Source of the DNA: Planctomycetota bacterium
GTDB taxonomy: Bacteria; Planctomycetota; Phycisphaerae; Sedimentisphaerales; Anaerobacaceae
Assembly: GCA_023481165.1 (NCBI GenBank)
Contig: JAMCWO010000248.1
Span: 1 to 35,152 of the forward strand
Reading direction: 5' to 3'
DNA: 35,152 nt
Shown here: positions 23,543 through 30,159 of the stretch, in pieces
How positions within the stretch are numbered: position 1 is the stretch's first letter
Layout of the letters: each line of letters starts with the position of its first letter
The notes under the pieces: model-generated
Database searches by the model: none
What the model was told of the DNA's origin: nothing
Seen by the model: only the letters and a program-made list of their open reading frames with translations
Translations under genes and position numbers: made by a program

Positions 23543-24415
23543 GTGACAAGAAGACTATCGTTCGCGTCCCTACGGGCGAATGATTATTCGCCCCTACTGG
23601 GACTGGTTTTAGTGCTGTTGTCGGGTTGCACGGTCAATCCCATCACGGGCAATGAAGAGCTGATGTTCTTCTCGCCGGACAAGGACGTCGAGCTCGGGCG
23701 CAAGTACGCTCCTCTCGTGGTAAAGGAACTGGGTGGCCTGATGCCGGAGGAGGGCCTGCAAAGCTATCTCAACCGGATCGGCCAGCGTCTCGCCGGTTTT
23801 TGTCAGCGGCCCGACCTGGCCTACCATTTCGCCGCCGTGGAGGAGGGCGGGGCCAACGCCCTCGCTGTGCCGGGCGGCTACATCTACATCACGCGGGACC
23901 TGCTCAAGGAACTCAAGACGGAAGCCCAGTTGGCGGCGGTCCTGAGCCACGAGATCGGGCACGTGGTGGCCCGCGACACGCTCGTGGCCATGAGCGAGCA
24001 GATCGGCATGACGGCGCTGGTGATCGCCGCGCAGGCCGGCGGATCCGCGGACCTGGCCCGGGGGTCCAGTTTTGTCGCCGCCGTGCTGAGTCTGCAATAC
24101 AGCCGGGACGACGAAAAGGAGGCGGATCTCGCGGGTCTGTCCTACATGACCCAGGCGGGCTATGACCCCAATGGCATGGTCGAGACCATGCAGATCCTGG
24201 AAAAGCTCTACACGGTCCGCCCGATCGAGTTCTTCTCCACCCACCCGAACCCGGAAAGCCGCATCGCCTACCTTCAGGAGCGCATCGCCCGGCGGTATGC
24301 CTCTCTCGGAGAGTTGAAGAAGGGACAGGAGGAATACGCGGAAAAAGTCCTTGTCCCGCTGAACGAGCGGAAGAAACGCTTCAACGTGCCGCCCCAGGAG
24401 ACGGCAGTGAATTGA
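23543..24415 (+). CDS. M48-family metalloprotease lipoprotein
   Basis: Zinc protease exported and lipid-anchored, 290 aa. GTG 23543 is chosen because AGGAG (23530-23534) lies 8 bases upstream. The signal peptide ends in the lipobox LLSGC, followed by TVNPITGNEELMFFS, as in periplasmic M48 proteins such as LoiP/BepA-like enzymes. The catalytic motif is SHEIGH (His136, Glu137, His140), with the third ligand in the later EKEADLAGL stretch. FFSTHPNPESRIAYL is the usual end of the domain. The n-region of the signal peptide, ANDYSPLL, is encoded by a palindromic repeat also present in ugd. The likely role is quality control of envelope proteins. The stop codon overlaps a heptamer array. Confidence 0.92.
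   Translation: MTRRLSFASLRANDYSPLLGLVLVLLSGCTVNPITGNEELMFFSPDKDVELGRKYAPLVVKELGGLMPEEGLQSYLNRIGQRLAGFCQRPDLAYHFAAVEEGGANALAVPGGYIYITRDLLKELKTEAQLAAVLSHEIGHVVARDTLVAMSEQIGMTALVIAAQAGGSADLARGSSFVAAVLSLQYSRDDEKEADLAGLSYMTQAGYDPNGMVETMQILEKLYTVRPIEFFSTHPNPESRIAYLQERIARRYASLGELKKGQEEYAEKVLVPLNERKKRFNVPPQETAVN
23570..23597. repeat. Palindromic repeat inside the peptidase signal-peptide coding sequence
   Basis: GGGCGAAT (23574-23581), loop GATT, ATTCGCCC (23586-23593), followed by CTAC. From 23576 it is base-identical to the ugd copy through GCGAATGATTATTCGCCCCT, 20 bases, and it is read in the same frame. Confidence 0.75.
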
Positions 24416-24497
24416 TGAAGGACAATGGATGACGGATGGTTGCAGGCGGAGCGGACCGTCCGAATCATCCATCCTCCATTATCAATAATCAATGGTC
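24411..24497. repeat. Inverted heptamer arrays filling the gap between convergent genes
   Basis: Left array from the peptidase stop codon: ATTGATG, AAGGACA, ATGGATG, ACGGATG. Right array: AATCATC, CATCCTC, CATTATC, AATAATC, AATGGTC (24463-24497), ending two bases before the stop codon of the zinc-ribbon gene. The arrays are imperfect inverted repeats around a GGACCGTCC centre. It may end transcription from both sides. Confidence 0.6.
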
Positions 24498-24499
24498 AC

Positions 24500-24907
24500 C
24501 TACTGCTGGCCCAGGCGGGCTTTTCTCTTCGCCTCGGTGGCACTATGCTTGCACTTCGGGCAGCGGTCCTCGAAATCCGCCGGAACGCTGTTGGCGAAGA
24601 AGACCTCGCCGCACTTCTCACACTTGAAGGCCTTGCGGACGGCATCCTGCCCGCACTTCTGGCATTTCAGAGGCATCGCGACCGGGATCGGCGACGGGTT
24701 GGCCTTGGCCTTCTCCTCCAGCTCCCGGTAGTATTGCTTCTCGCCCATCTCGTAGCTCTGATTGCACTTGGCGCACTTGACCCAGATCATCTGTGAATCG
24801 GCGATGCTGTTGATGCCGGCGCCGCCTTTGCCGCGTCGGGATACGAACACCACGATGGCGCCGAGAATGCAGATGGCAATGACGACGGCATAGATCGTAT
24901 TTTTCAT
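24500..24907 (-). CDS. Membrane-anchored zinc-ribbon protein of unknown function
   Basis: A 135-aa protein with GGGAGG seven bases before the ATG. Residues 5-22 form one membrane helix (IYAVVIAICILGAIVVFV), followed by basic residues RRGKGG. The rest holds four CxxC knuckles: Cys45/48, Cys82/85, Cys96/99 and Cys116/119, probably two structural zinc sites. The spacing suggests that 45/48 pairs with 82/85 across a charged helix, and 96/99 pairs with 116/119. I do not recognise a named family. It is the third gene after glyA and the Gfo/Idh/MocA gene on the same strand, but a 132-bp gap with heptamers separates it from them, so co-transcription is uncertain. Confidence 0.75.
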   Translation of the reverse strand: MKNTIYAVVIAICILGAIVVFVSRRGKGGAGINSIADSQMIWVKCAKCNQSYEMGEKQYYRELEEKAKANPSPIPVAMPLKCQKCGQDAVRKAFKCEKCGEVFFANSVPADFEDRCPKCKHSATEAKRKARLGQQ

Positions 24908-25002
24908 AGCGTACCTCCCAAGATGTATGACTTACGACTCATTTTCTACGAGCACCGACGGCGCCGCGTCCACCCCTGCGGCGTGGTCTATCCATTGGCC
25001 AT

Positions 25003-25037
25003 CATAAATCAGAAATCACAAATAGCAAATCATAAAT
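25003..25037. repeat. Heptamer array (5 units) after the Gfo/Idh/MocA gene
   Basis: CATAAAT, CAGAAAT, CACAAAT, AGCAAAT and CATAAAT: five units with strict 7-base period, starting two bases after the stop codon of the gene on the minus strand (25042-25040). A shorter version (CATAAAT, CGTAAAT) spans 26114-26127, between the glyA stop and the next start codon. Confidence 0.7.
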
Positions 25038-25039
25038 CC

Positions 25040-26116
25040 TCATGTCCCCTGGCTCGGTCGGGCGCTGCTTGCCGCGCGCGGCGCAGGGCCGGCCCACTGC
25101 AGGATGCGGGCAGGCTCTTCCGGAAAGCCGGTTCGGGCGGACAGGTAGGCGGATTCGAGCACGGCCATGGTTCGGAGGTTCTCGCCGCCGCTGCTGACCA
25201 GGGGGAACTGCTCCGGGTCCCGCAAGCTGCGGGCGAAGCTCGACAGCAGCCGTTCCGTCGCGACCTGCGGGGGCTCATCGTATTGCCGCTTCCAATCGTT
25301 CCGGCCGTCGCGTGTCCGGAGCTCGACCTGGTCCTCGGTGACGGTCAGGAGGGCCTCTTTGGCGCGGACCTCGATCCAGACCCGGTGCGGCCCGGTTTCG
25401 TTGCGCCGGGTCGCGACGACGCTGCCCATCAGGGCATCGTTGAACCGCAGGCACACCACGGCCGTGTCTTCCGTCAGGTAGAGCCGCTGTTGCTTGTCCG
25501 GGGCCTGGTTGGTCTGGAGAGCGTAGACCTGCTCCGGGAGGGGGAAACTCAGGAGCAGTTGATCGAAGAGTTGGTAGCAGTCGTGCAGCAGCACGCCGCC
25601 GCCGGCGAGCTTGGGATCGGCGCGCCAGCCGGGCGGGTCGGCAGCGCCGAAGCTGCACGAAGCCGCCATGAGAAATACATGCTCGAGCCGGCCTTGGGCG
25701 ATCATCTCGCGCAGGGCCTGGAAACTGCTCTGGAACCGCGCTGGGTTGGCCACCGCCAGCCGCACGCCCTCGCTTTCCGCCAGTCGCACGCATTCGCGCG
25801 ACTCTTCAAAGGTTCGCCCGAGCGGCGCCGTCTTCAGAACGTGGAACTTCTTCTTGAGCGCGGTCTTCAGTTGCTCATCACAGGTATGGGTCTCGGCCGC
25901 CACCAGCAGACAATCGAGCTGATTCTGCACGATAAGCTGGCGATAGTCGCTATAGGCCTGGCAGTGATGCTCCGCTGCGGCTTTTTCAGCTTTCTGCGGG
26001 TCCAGATCGGCCACGGCCTGGATCTGAAAGCAGCCGGTCGCGGCCGCTGCCTGGAGCAGATGCTGGCCGCTGTCGTTCAATCCCAGAACGGCCGCCGTTA
26101 ATTTCCCCGCGTCCAT
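25040..26116 (-). CDS. Gfo/Idh/MocA-family protein lacking the usual catalytic residues
   Basis: A 358-aa protein with the NAD(P)-binding N-terminal fold (AAVLGLNDSGQHLL; AVADLDPQKAEKAA) and the C-terminal alpha/beta domain of Gfo/Idh/MocA oxidoreductases. The family motif EKP is replaced: HVLKTAPLG has Thr96-Ala97-Pro98, so the catalytic lysine is absent. The second motif, normally GGG-x3-D-x2-x-H, reads GGGVLLHDCYQLFDQLL, with His178 in place of Asp and Gln182 in place of His. The protein may bind nucleotide and a sugar-like ligand without catalysing the usual oxidation, or use other chemistry. It starts 12 bp after glyA, so the two are probably co-transcribed. The C-terminus is Ala/Pro/Arg-rich. 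Reading frame is intact and codon use is like its neighbours. Confidence 0.82.
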   Translation of the reverse strand: MDAGKLTAAVLGLNDSGQHLLQAAAATGCFQIQAVADLDPQKAEKAAAEHHCQAYSDYRQLIVQNQLDCLLVAAETHTCDEQLKTALKKKFHVLKTAPLGRTFEESRECVRLAESEGVRLAVANPARFQSSFQALREMIAQGRLEHVFLMAASCSFGAADPPGWRADPKLAGGGVLLHDCYQLFDQLLLSFPLPEQVYALQTNQAPDKQQRLYLTEDTAVVCLRFNDALMGSVVATRRNETGPHRVWIEVRAKEALLTVTEDQVELRTRDGRNDWKRQYDEPPQVATERLLSSFARSLRDPEQFPLVSSGGENLRTMAVLESAYLSARTGFPEEPARILQWAGPAPRAASSARPSQGT

Positions 26117-26128
26117 AAATCGTAAATT

Positions 26129-27403
26129 CTATTGCCGGTTGCCGTTACGGTTCGGGATGATGAAGTGCTCGGGCACCGGGAACCGGGAGCACAGCAGCAG
26201 CACTTCCTTACCGACCTCTTCGATCACGGATTCGTTATCGATGTTCTGTGCCACGCGGTGAATGAACGTCGCAATCTGCTGCGCTTCGGGCTCCTTCATC
26301 CCGCGCGTCGTGATGGCGGGGGTCCCCAGGCGCAGGCCGCTCGGATTGAGCGGCGGGGCCGTGTCGCCCGGCACCGTGTTGTAGTTCGTGACGATCCGGG
26401 CCCGGTCCAGGGCCTTGGCCAGCTTCCTGCCGGGGATCCCCTTGTTACGAAGGTCGATCAGCATCAGATGATTATCGGTCCCGCCGGAGACGAGATTGAA
26501 CCCGTATTCGAGCAATTTCTCGGCCAGGGCTTTGGCGTTTTTGACGATCTGCCTGGCATAGGCCACGAACTCCGGCGTATCCGCCTCGGCCAGCGCCACG
26601 GCGATGGCCGTGAGCGTGTGCATGTGCGGGCCACCCTGCAGGCCGGGAAAGACCGCCCGATCCACCTTGTCGGCGTGCTCCGCCCGGCACAGCAACATGC
26701 CGCCCCGCGGGCCCCGCAGGGTTTTATGGGTCGTGGTCGAGACGATGTCCGCGTAGGGCACGGGGCTCTTGTGGATGCCCGCGACCACGAGGCCCGCGAT
26801 GTGGGCGATGTCGCTGACGTGATACGCCCCGACCTCTTTGGCGATCTGGCCGAAGATCTCGAAGTCGATCATTCTGGGATAGGCGGTGGCCCCGGAGATG
26901 ATGACTTTGGGGTGATGCTTCTTGGCCAGATCGCGGATCTTGTCGTAATCGAGCCGGCCGGTTTCGGCGTTGATTTCGTAAGAGACCGAGTGGTAGAACT
27001 TGCTGGTCAGCGACACCTTCCAGCCGTGGGTCAGGTGACCGCCGTGGACCAGGGACATTCCCATAATTGTGTCGTGCGGCTCGATGAGAGCGGCGTAAGC
27101 GGCCATGTTCGCCACCGAGCCGGAGTAGGGTTGCACGTTGGCGTGGTCGGCTTTGAATACCTTCTTGGCACGGTCCTGGGCCACCTTTTCGATCAGATCG
27201 GTGACCTGCTGGCCCTCATAGTAGCGTTTGCCGGGGTAGCCTTCCGCGTACTTGTTCGTCAGACAGCTTGCGGTGGCCGTCATGACGGCATGGGACACGT
27301 AATTCTCGGAGGGAATCAGGCGGATCGAGCCGCTTTGTCGTGCTTCCTCCTGTCGAATCAACTCGTATATCTGCGGATCGTACTGCTCGAGGGCTGTCCT
27401 CAT
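26129..27403 (-). CDS. glyA: Serine hydroxymethyltransferase
   Basis: PLP enzyme converting serine and tetrahydrofolate to glycine and methylene-tetrahydrofolate. ATG 27403 is preceded by GGAG at 9 bases; 424 aa, the normal bacterial length. Motifs: LIPSENYVS, TNKYAEGYPGKRYYEG, VQPYSGSVAN, the PLP-binding STTTHKTLRGPRGG with Lys227, and GTPAITTRGM near the end. All core residues seen are intact. It has its own promoter (27483-27511) facing that of the TPR gene. It is followed after 12 bp by a Gfo/Idh/MocA protein. Confidence 0.96.
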   Translation of the reverse strand: MRTALEQYDPQIYELIRQEEARQSGSIRLIPSENYVSHAVMTATASCLTNKYAEGYPGKRYYEGQQVTDLIEKVAQDRAKKVFKADHANVQPYSGSVANMAAYAALIEPHDTIMGMSLVHGGHLTHGWKVSLTSKFYHSVSYEINAETGRLDYDKIRDLAKKHHPKVIISGATAYPRMIDFEIFGQIAKEVGAYHVSDIAHIAGLVVAGIHKSPVPYADIVSTTTHKTLRGPRGGMLLCRAEHADKVDRAVFPGLQGGPHMHTLTAIAVALAEADTPEFVAYARQIVKNAKALAEKLLEYGFNLVSGGTDNHLMLIDLRNKGIPGRKLAKALDRARIVTNYNTVPGDTAPPLNPSGLRLGTPAITTRGMKEPEAQQIATFIHRVAQNIDNESVIEEVGKEVLLLCSRFPVPEHFIIPNRNGNRQ

Positions 27404-27482
27404 ACGGATTTTCTCCAGAACGGACCCATACTATGAGACTCCGGCCGGGGGCCTCCCTGGCGCGGCGACCATCCCGGAATCC

Positions 27483-27511
27483 CTTATAGCACGGCCCCGA
27501 TTCGCGTACAA
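27483..27511 (-). promoter_or_regulatory. Promoter of glyA
   Basis: On the minus strand TTGTAC (27506-27511), a 17-bp spacer and TATAAG (27483-27488). The predicted leader is about 70 nt and GC-rich, without a recognised riboswitch. Confidence 0.5.
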
Positions 27512-27522
27512 GCATTTATTCG

Positions 27523-27550
27523 TTGACAGGATTGGGCCGAAGACTACGAT
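27523..27550 (+). promoter_or_regulatory. Promoter of the TPR-rpsT-rnr region
   Basis: TTGACA (27523-27528), a 16-bp spacer and TACGAT (27545-27550). Transcription would start near 27557, about 34 nt before the TPR start. It is back-to-back with the glyA promoter, with only 11 bp between the two -35 boxes. Confidence 0.5.
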
Positions 27551-27590
27551 GAAAGTGATCCATCATTGGCCAAGATAAGCACTTAACGAC

Positions 27591-29690
27591 ATGATGCCTG
27601 AACCGGATGCTCCAGCTCAAGCGCAAGCCCGAGCGCACTTCGAGAGAGCCCGCCAGGCGGCCGAGGCGGGGGAGTGTGACCGCGCCATCGACGCCTACCT
27701 GGAGGGCCTGCGGCTGGCGCCCGATGACGTCTCCGGTGGGCATATCGAGTTGCGGGTTCTCGCCTTGCAGAGATTGGGGCGGGGCGGGGCCAAACCGGCG
27801 GCCGAGGAGGTGCAGCAGCGGCTCTCCGAGGGGGGCAGTCCCCTCGATCGCATGCTCAATGCCGAGTACCTGCTCGCGAAGGACCCGGAACACCTCGCCT
27901 ACGGGGAGGCTGTCCTGAAGGCGGCCGTGGCCGGGCGCTATAAAGAGGCGGCCCGCTGGATCGCGGACCTGATGTTCCTGGCCAACAACAATGCCAAAAA
28001 GCCCCAGATCGAGCTATACGTTCTGCTGAAGGATGCCTACCGTGCCATCGGGCAGTACAACCGTGCGGCGTCCGCCTGCCAGCGGGCGATTCTCCTGGCG
28101 CCGCGAGACAAAACATTACTGAAAGACCTGAAGCGACTGAGAGCCAAGCTCAGTCCCGCCGCGCGCCCGCCAGCGCCACGCGCGACGCCGCAGGCGACTG
28201 AGACCGAGGCGGAAAGTCCCGCGGCCCAGGATGAGTTTGCTGACAGGAAGAAGGCGGAAGCGGTGGTCACCGGTGCGGCGGACGCCCAGGGTCTGGCCGA
28301 GGCCAGGTCCTTCTTCGCCCAAGCCCGCGCCGCCGCCGAAAAGAAGCAGTACGACTTCGCGATCGATATGTACCTGGACGGGCTGATGCGGGCCCCGGAT
28401 GCCCTGGAGGAGGGTCACTTGCCGCTGTGCGAGCTGGGTTTGCAGCGGCGGGGCCAGGGTGGCAAGAAACCCTCCATGATGGATCGGGTCAGGCGGATGC
28501 GCGGCAAGACCGCCCTGGAGCAGATGCTTAACGCCGAGTATCTCTACGTCAAGGACCCGGACAACATGGCCTATGCGGAGGCCATGCTCAAGGCGGCCAT
28601 TGACGGCGGCTTCCGGAAGACGGCCCATTGGGTTGCCAACCTGATCTTTCAGATGAACAACGCGGTGGCAAAGCCCTCGGTTCACACGTATCTGGTGCTG
28701 AAGGACTCCTACAAGGCCCTGGGCCAGTATGACAAGGCGGTGGCGGCCTGCCAGCGGGCCAGTCGCATGCGGCCGGAGGATAAGGATCTGGCGGATGAGT
28801 GCAAGAACCTCTCCGCCGAACTGGCGATGTCCAAGGGCAAGTACGATGGCGACGGCGATTTCCGCCAGTCGATCCGTGACCGGGAGGCACAGGCCAAGCT
28901 GTACGCTCAGGATCGGGTCATCAAGACCCAGGACTACCGCCTGTCCGCCGTCGAGGAGGCGCGCAAGGAGTATGCCCGCGCGCCGGAGCTGCCGAAGAAT
29001 CTCTTCAATCTGACCGACGCCCTGGCGGGGCTGGAGACGGATGAGGCGGAAAACGAGGCGATCCAGTTGCTGGAGCAGGCCTACGTCGGCCGACACAACT
29101 TCAATTTCCGAGAGCGGGCGGGGCTGCTACAGATCGGCCAACTCAAGCGCAGGCTGCGGGAGGTCCGCAGGCAGCTTGAGACCCAGCCCGAAAGTGTCGA
29201 GGCCAAGAGCCGCATGGCCGAGTTGACGGCCAAGCTTAACGATACAGAGTTGGAGCACTATCGCCTGTGCGTGGAGAACTACCCCACAGATTTGAGCCAC
29301 AAATACGAATACGCCCAGCGGCTGCTGCTCCAGCAGCGGTACAATGAGGCCATCCCCCTGTTCCAGGAGGCGCAGCGGGACCCCCGGCGCAAGGTAGCCG
29401 CCATGGACAGGATCGGCTCTTGCTTCTTCCTGAAGGGTTGGTATGCTGACGCCATCGACGTCTTCACCCAAGCCATCGCCGCGCACGAAATAAAAGATGA
29501 TGGACTGGCCAAGGAACTGCGATATAATCTGGCCCGTGCGTACGAAGAGCAGGGCCAGAAGGAAAAGGCCCTGGAGATCTACCGGCGGATCGCGCAACTG
29601 GATTTCGGGTACAAAGACGTCAGCGCGAGGGTAGACCAGTTGCGGGCCGGCTCGGACCCGTCCGGACCGGGAGCCCCGGAGAAGACGTAG
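27591..29690 (+). CDS. Tetratricopeptide-repeat protein with a large internal duplication
   Basis: A 699-aa, probably cytoplasmic protein with no signal peptide. Residues about 12-190 and about 238-420 are clearly related along their whole length: AIDAYLEGLRLAPDD matches AIDMYLDGLMRAPDA, LDRMLNAEYLLAKDPEHLAY matches LEQMLNAEYLYVKDPDNMAY when aligned, and YVLLKDAYRAIGQY matches YLVLKDSYKALGQY. An Ala/Pro/Glu linker joins them. The C-terminal third has a coiled-coil-prone stretch (about 505-550) and further TPR units, with repeated sites such as RYNEAIPLFQEAQRDP, AIDVFTQAIA and GQKEKALEIYRRIAQLDFGY. It probably acts as a protein-interaction scaffold. Partner unknown. It lies 53 bp upstream of rpsT. 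Two adjacent ATGs could serve as start (27591, 27594); the ribosome site is weak. Confidence 0.82.
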   Translation: MMPEPDAPAQAQARAHFERARQAAEAGECDRAIDAYLEGLRLAPDDVSGGHIELRVLALQRLGRGGAKPAAEEVQQRLSEGGSPLDRMLNAEYLLAKDPEHLAYGEAVLKAAVAGRYKEAARWIADLMFLANNNAKKPQIELYVLLKDAYRAIGQYNRAASACQRAILLAPRDKTLLKDLKRLRAKLSPAARPPAPRATPQATETEAESPAAQDEFADRKKAEAVVTGAADAQGLAEARSFFAQARAAAEKKQYDFAIDMYLDGLMRAPDALEEGHLPLCELGLQRRGQGGKKPSMMDRVRRMRGKTALEQMLNAEYLYVKDPDNMAYAEAMLKAAIDGGFRKTAHWVANLIFQMNNAVAKPSVHTYLVLKDSYKALGQYDKAVAACQRASRMRPEDKDLADECKNLSAELAMSKGKYDGDGDFRQSIRDREAQAKLYAQDRVIKTQDYRLSAVEEARKEYARAPELPKNLFNLTDALAGLETDEAENEAIQLLEQAYVGRHNFNFRERAGLLQIGQLKRRLREVRRQLETQPESVEAKSRMAELTAKLNDTELEHYRLCVENYPTDLSHKYEYAQRLLLQQRYNEAIPLFQEAQRDPRRKVAAMDRIGSCFFLKGWYADAIDVFTQAIAAHEIKDDGLAKELRYNLARAYEEQGQKEKALEIYRRIAQLDFGYKDVSARVDQLRAGSDPSGPGAPEKT

Positions 29691-29743
29691 CCAACCTTTC
29701 AGTGAGCAGTGAACGATAAAAGACGAGTATTCAGGAGATCCCA

Positions 29744-30043
29744 GTGGCACATTCGTTGTCGGCGAAGAAAAGAGTTCGGCAGAACACCAGGCGCAAGACC
29801 CTCAATCGGTCGCGCCGCAGCCAGGTGAAGACCCAGATCAAGCATTTCGAGGCGGTATTGAGCAGCGGTGATGTGGCGAAGGCCGAGGAGCAGCTCCGAG
29901 CCACCGCCAAGAGATTGGACAAAGCGGGCACGACAAGCACGATGCACAAAAAAACCGCCGGCCGCAAGAAGTCCCGCTTGGCCAAGAAGCTCAATGCTCT
30001 GAAAGCCAAACAGGCCGCCGGATCGCAGCCCAAGCAAGCGTAG
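29744..30043 (+). CDS. rpsT: Ribosomal protein S20
   Basis: Small-subunit protein that binds 16S rRNA, 99 aa, very basic. MAHSLSAKKRVRQNTRR and STMHKKTAGRKKSRLAKKLN are typical of bS20. The start is GTG 29744 with AGGAG at 29733-29737. A weak start codon in rpsT recalls the UUG start of the Escherichia coli gene, where S20 limits its own translation; whether that occurs here is unknown. The C-terminus has a short Ala/Gln/Lys tail. A strong hairpin follows before rnr. Confidence 0.95.
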   Translation: MAHSLSAKKRVRQNTRRKTLNRSRRSQVKTQIKHFEAVLSSGDVAKAEEQLRATAKRLDKAGTTSTMHKKTAGRKKSRLAKKLNALKAKQAAGSQPKQA

Positions 30044-30103
30044 CGGGCGCACCAGGGCTTTGTGCCCTGTCTCGGATAACCATGAAGGTGACCAGATAAT
30101 CAG

Positions 30104-30146
30104 CAGCACCTGATCGAACGGCAATTCGATCGGGTGCTGCTTCTTT
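30104..30146 (+). terminator. Hairpin terminator or attenuator between rpsT and rnr
   Basis: CAGCACC-T-GATCGAA (30104-30118) pairs with TTCGATC-G-GGTGCTG (30125-30139), 15 bp with one G-U pair and a 6-nt loop. CTTCTTT follows. The U-tract is modest, so partial read-through into rnr, whose ribosome site GGGGAG starts directly after, is likely. A smaller CAGGGC/GCCCTG hairpin lies at 30053-30069. Confidence 0.65.
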
Positions 30147-30159
30147 GGGGAGAGCACGG

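Noticed and set aside
25003-25037. Short regularly spaced repeats considered as a CRISPR array
   Set aside because: The 7-base period has no spacers of CRISPR length and no cas genes are present.
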